A program made the position numbers and the translations under genes. This document shows positions 6,084-6,135 of a stretch of 6,135 bases of DNA, one piece after another. The DNA comes from Nitrospira sp. (GTDB taxonomy: Bacteria > Nitrospirota > Nitrospiria > Nitrospirales > Nitrospiraceae), in NCBI GenBank assembly GCA_030456405.1, contig JAKDNQ010000138.1, positions 1 through 6,135 of the forward strand, read 5' to 3'. Under the pieces are notes generated by a model that saw nothing but the letters and a program-made list of their open reading frames with translations, did no database searches and was not told the origin of the DNA. How positions within the stretch are numbered: the stretch's first letter is position 1; each line of letters starts with the position of its first letter.

Positions 6084-6135
6084 ATGATGGATTTCATCCT
6101 TCAGCAATTGCGAAAACCCTACGGCGTTTTAATCC
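6084..6135 (+). CDS. Start of a PilO/GspM-like gene (3' end missing), provisional
   Basis: Only 17 codons are visible: MMDFILQQLRKPYGVLI, cut by the window end. ATG codons at 6084 and 6087 are both possible starts, with GGGAGG upstream. The N-terminus has a short amphipathic stretch with basic residues (LRKPY) leading into what looks like the beginning of a hydrophobic helix, the expected start of a bitopic inner-membrane protein with a short cytoplasmic tail. Because it follows PilM-like and PilN-like genes in the same direction, a PilO/GspM-like product is the best guess. The visible sequence alone cannot prove the family. Confidence 0.5.
   Translation, partial: MMDFILQQLRKPYGVLI

Noticed and set aside
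5905..6087. 60-codon + strand frame across the gap
   Set aside because: It starts inside the PilN-like gene, is built from the repeat sequence, and has low-complexity Arg/Ser/Pro composition with no ribosome site.
5561..6097. Long open frame on the - strand (178 codons) covering the PilN-like gene and the repeat
   Set aside because: It lies antisense to a recognisable PilN-like gene, runs through the inverted repeat, has no family-like motifs and is Cys/Pro/Arg-rich in the way of shadow frames.
1..6135. CRISPR array, tRNA or rRNA genes, phage or toxin-antitoxin genes
   Set aside because: No regularly spaced direct repeats, no tRNA-like cloverleaf and no such protein families were seen; the coding space is taken up by the secretion/pilus cluster.

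Overview
The window holds one co-directional cluster, all on the + strand, that encodes most of the inner part of a type II secretion (T2SS) / type IV pilus (T4P)-like machine. In order it contains: a 5'-truncated pseudopilin of GspG type (1-353), a LysM-domain putative lipoprotein (362-1228), a GspF/PilC-type inner-membrane platform protein (1273-2484), a GspE/PilB-type assembly ATPase (2547-4274), a divergent PilM/GspL-like actin-fold protein (4278-5279), a PilN/GspL-C-like bitopic protein (5280-5912), and the first 17 codons of another gene (6084 onward), which by position should be the PilO/GspM-like partner. Gaps are short (0-62 bp) up to the PilN-like gene, so a single transcript is likely. 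No promoter or terminator is evident, and both ends of the operon lie outside the window.

How the parts should work together (from family knowledge): the ATPase powers the GspF-type platform to add pseudopilin subunits. The cytoplasmic PilM-like protein docks on the ATPase and on the N-terminus of the PilN-like protein, and PilN and PilO pair in the periplasm to align the machine. The LysM/coiled-coil lipoprotein could tie the assembly to peptidoglycan. GspE, GspF and GspG are shared by T2SS and T4P, while separate PilM and PilN genes are the T4P-style arrangement, so this looks like an atypical or hybrid T2SS. No secretin, GspC or minor pseudopilins are visible here.

The only sizeable non-coding stretch (5913-6083) separates the PilN-like gene from the next one. 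It holds a long, nearly perfect inverted repeat (20-bp arms, 19/20 complementary, 52-nt loop) with further small GC-rich palindromes. It looks like a dispersed REP/MITE-like element inserted into the operon. Its left edge (GCAGGATGCTGAAA) resembles, from memory only, repeats scattered through Nitrospira genomes.

Organism: a Gram-negative, moderately GC-rich bacterium. The gene order and the repeat suggest Nitrospira (Nitrospirota), with Geobacter-like Desulfuromonadia as an alternative. This is an inference and was not checked by search. I see no wholly new system. The points that stand out are the intra-operon repeat, loss of the expected acidic residues in the PilM-like protein, the LysM lipoprotein, and the non-canonical N-terminus of the PilN-like protein.
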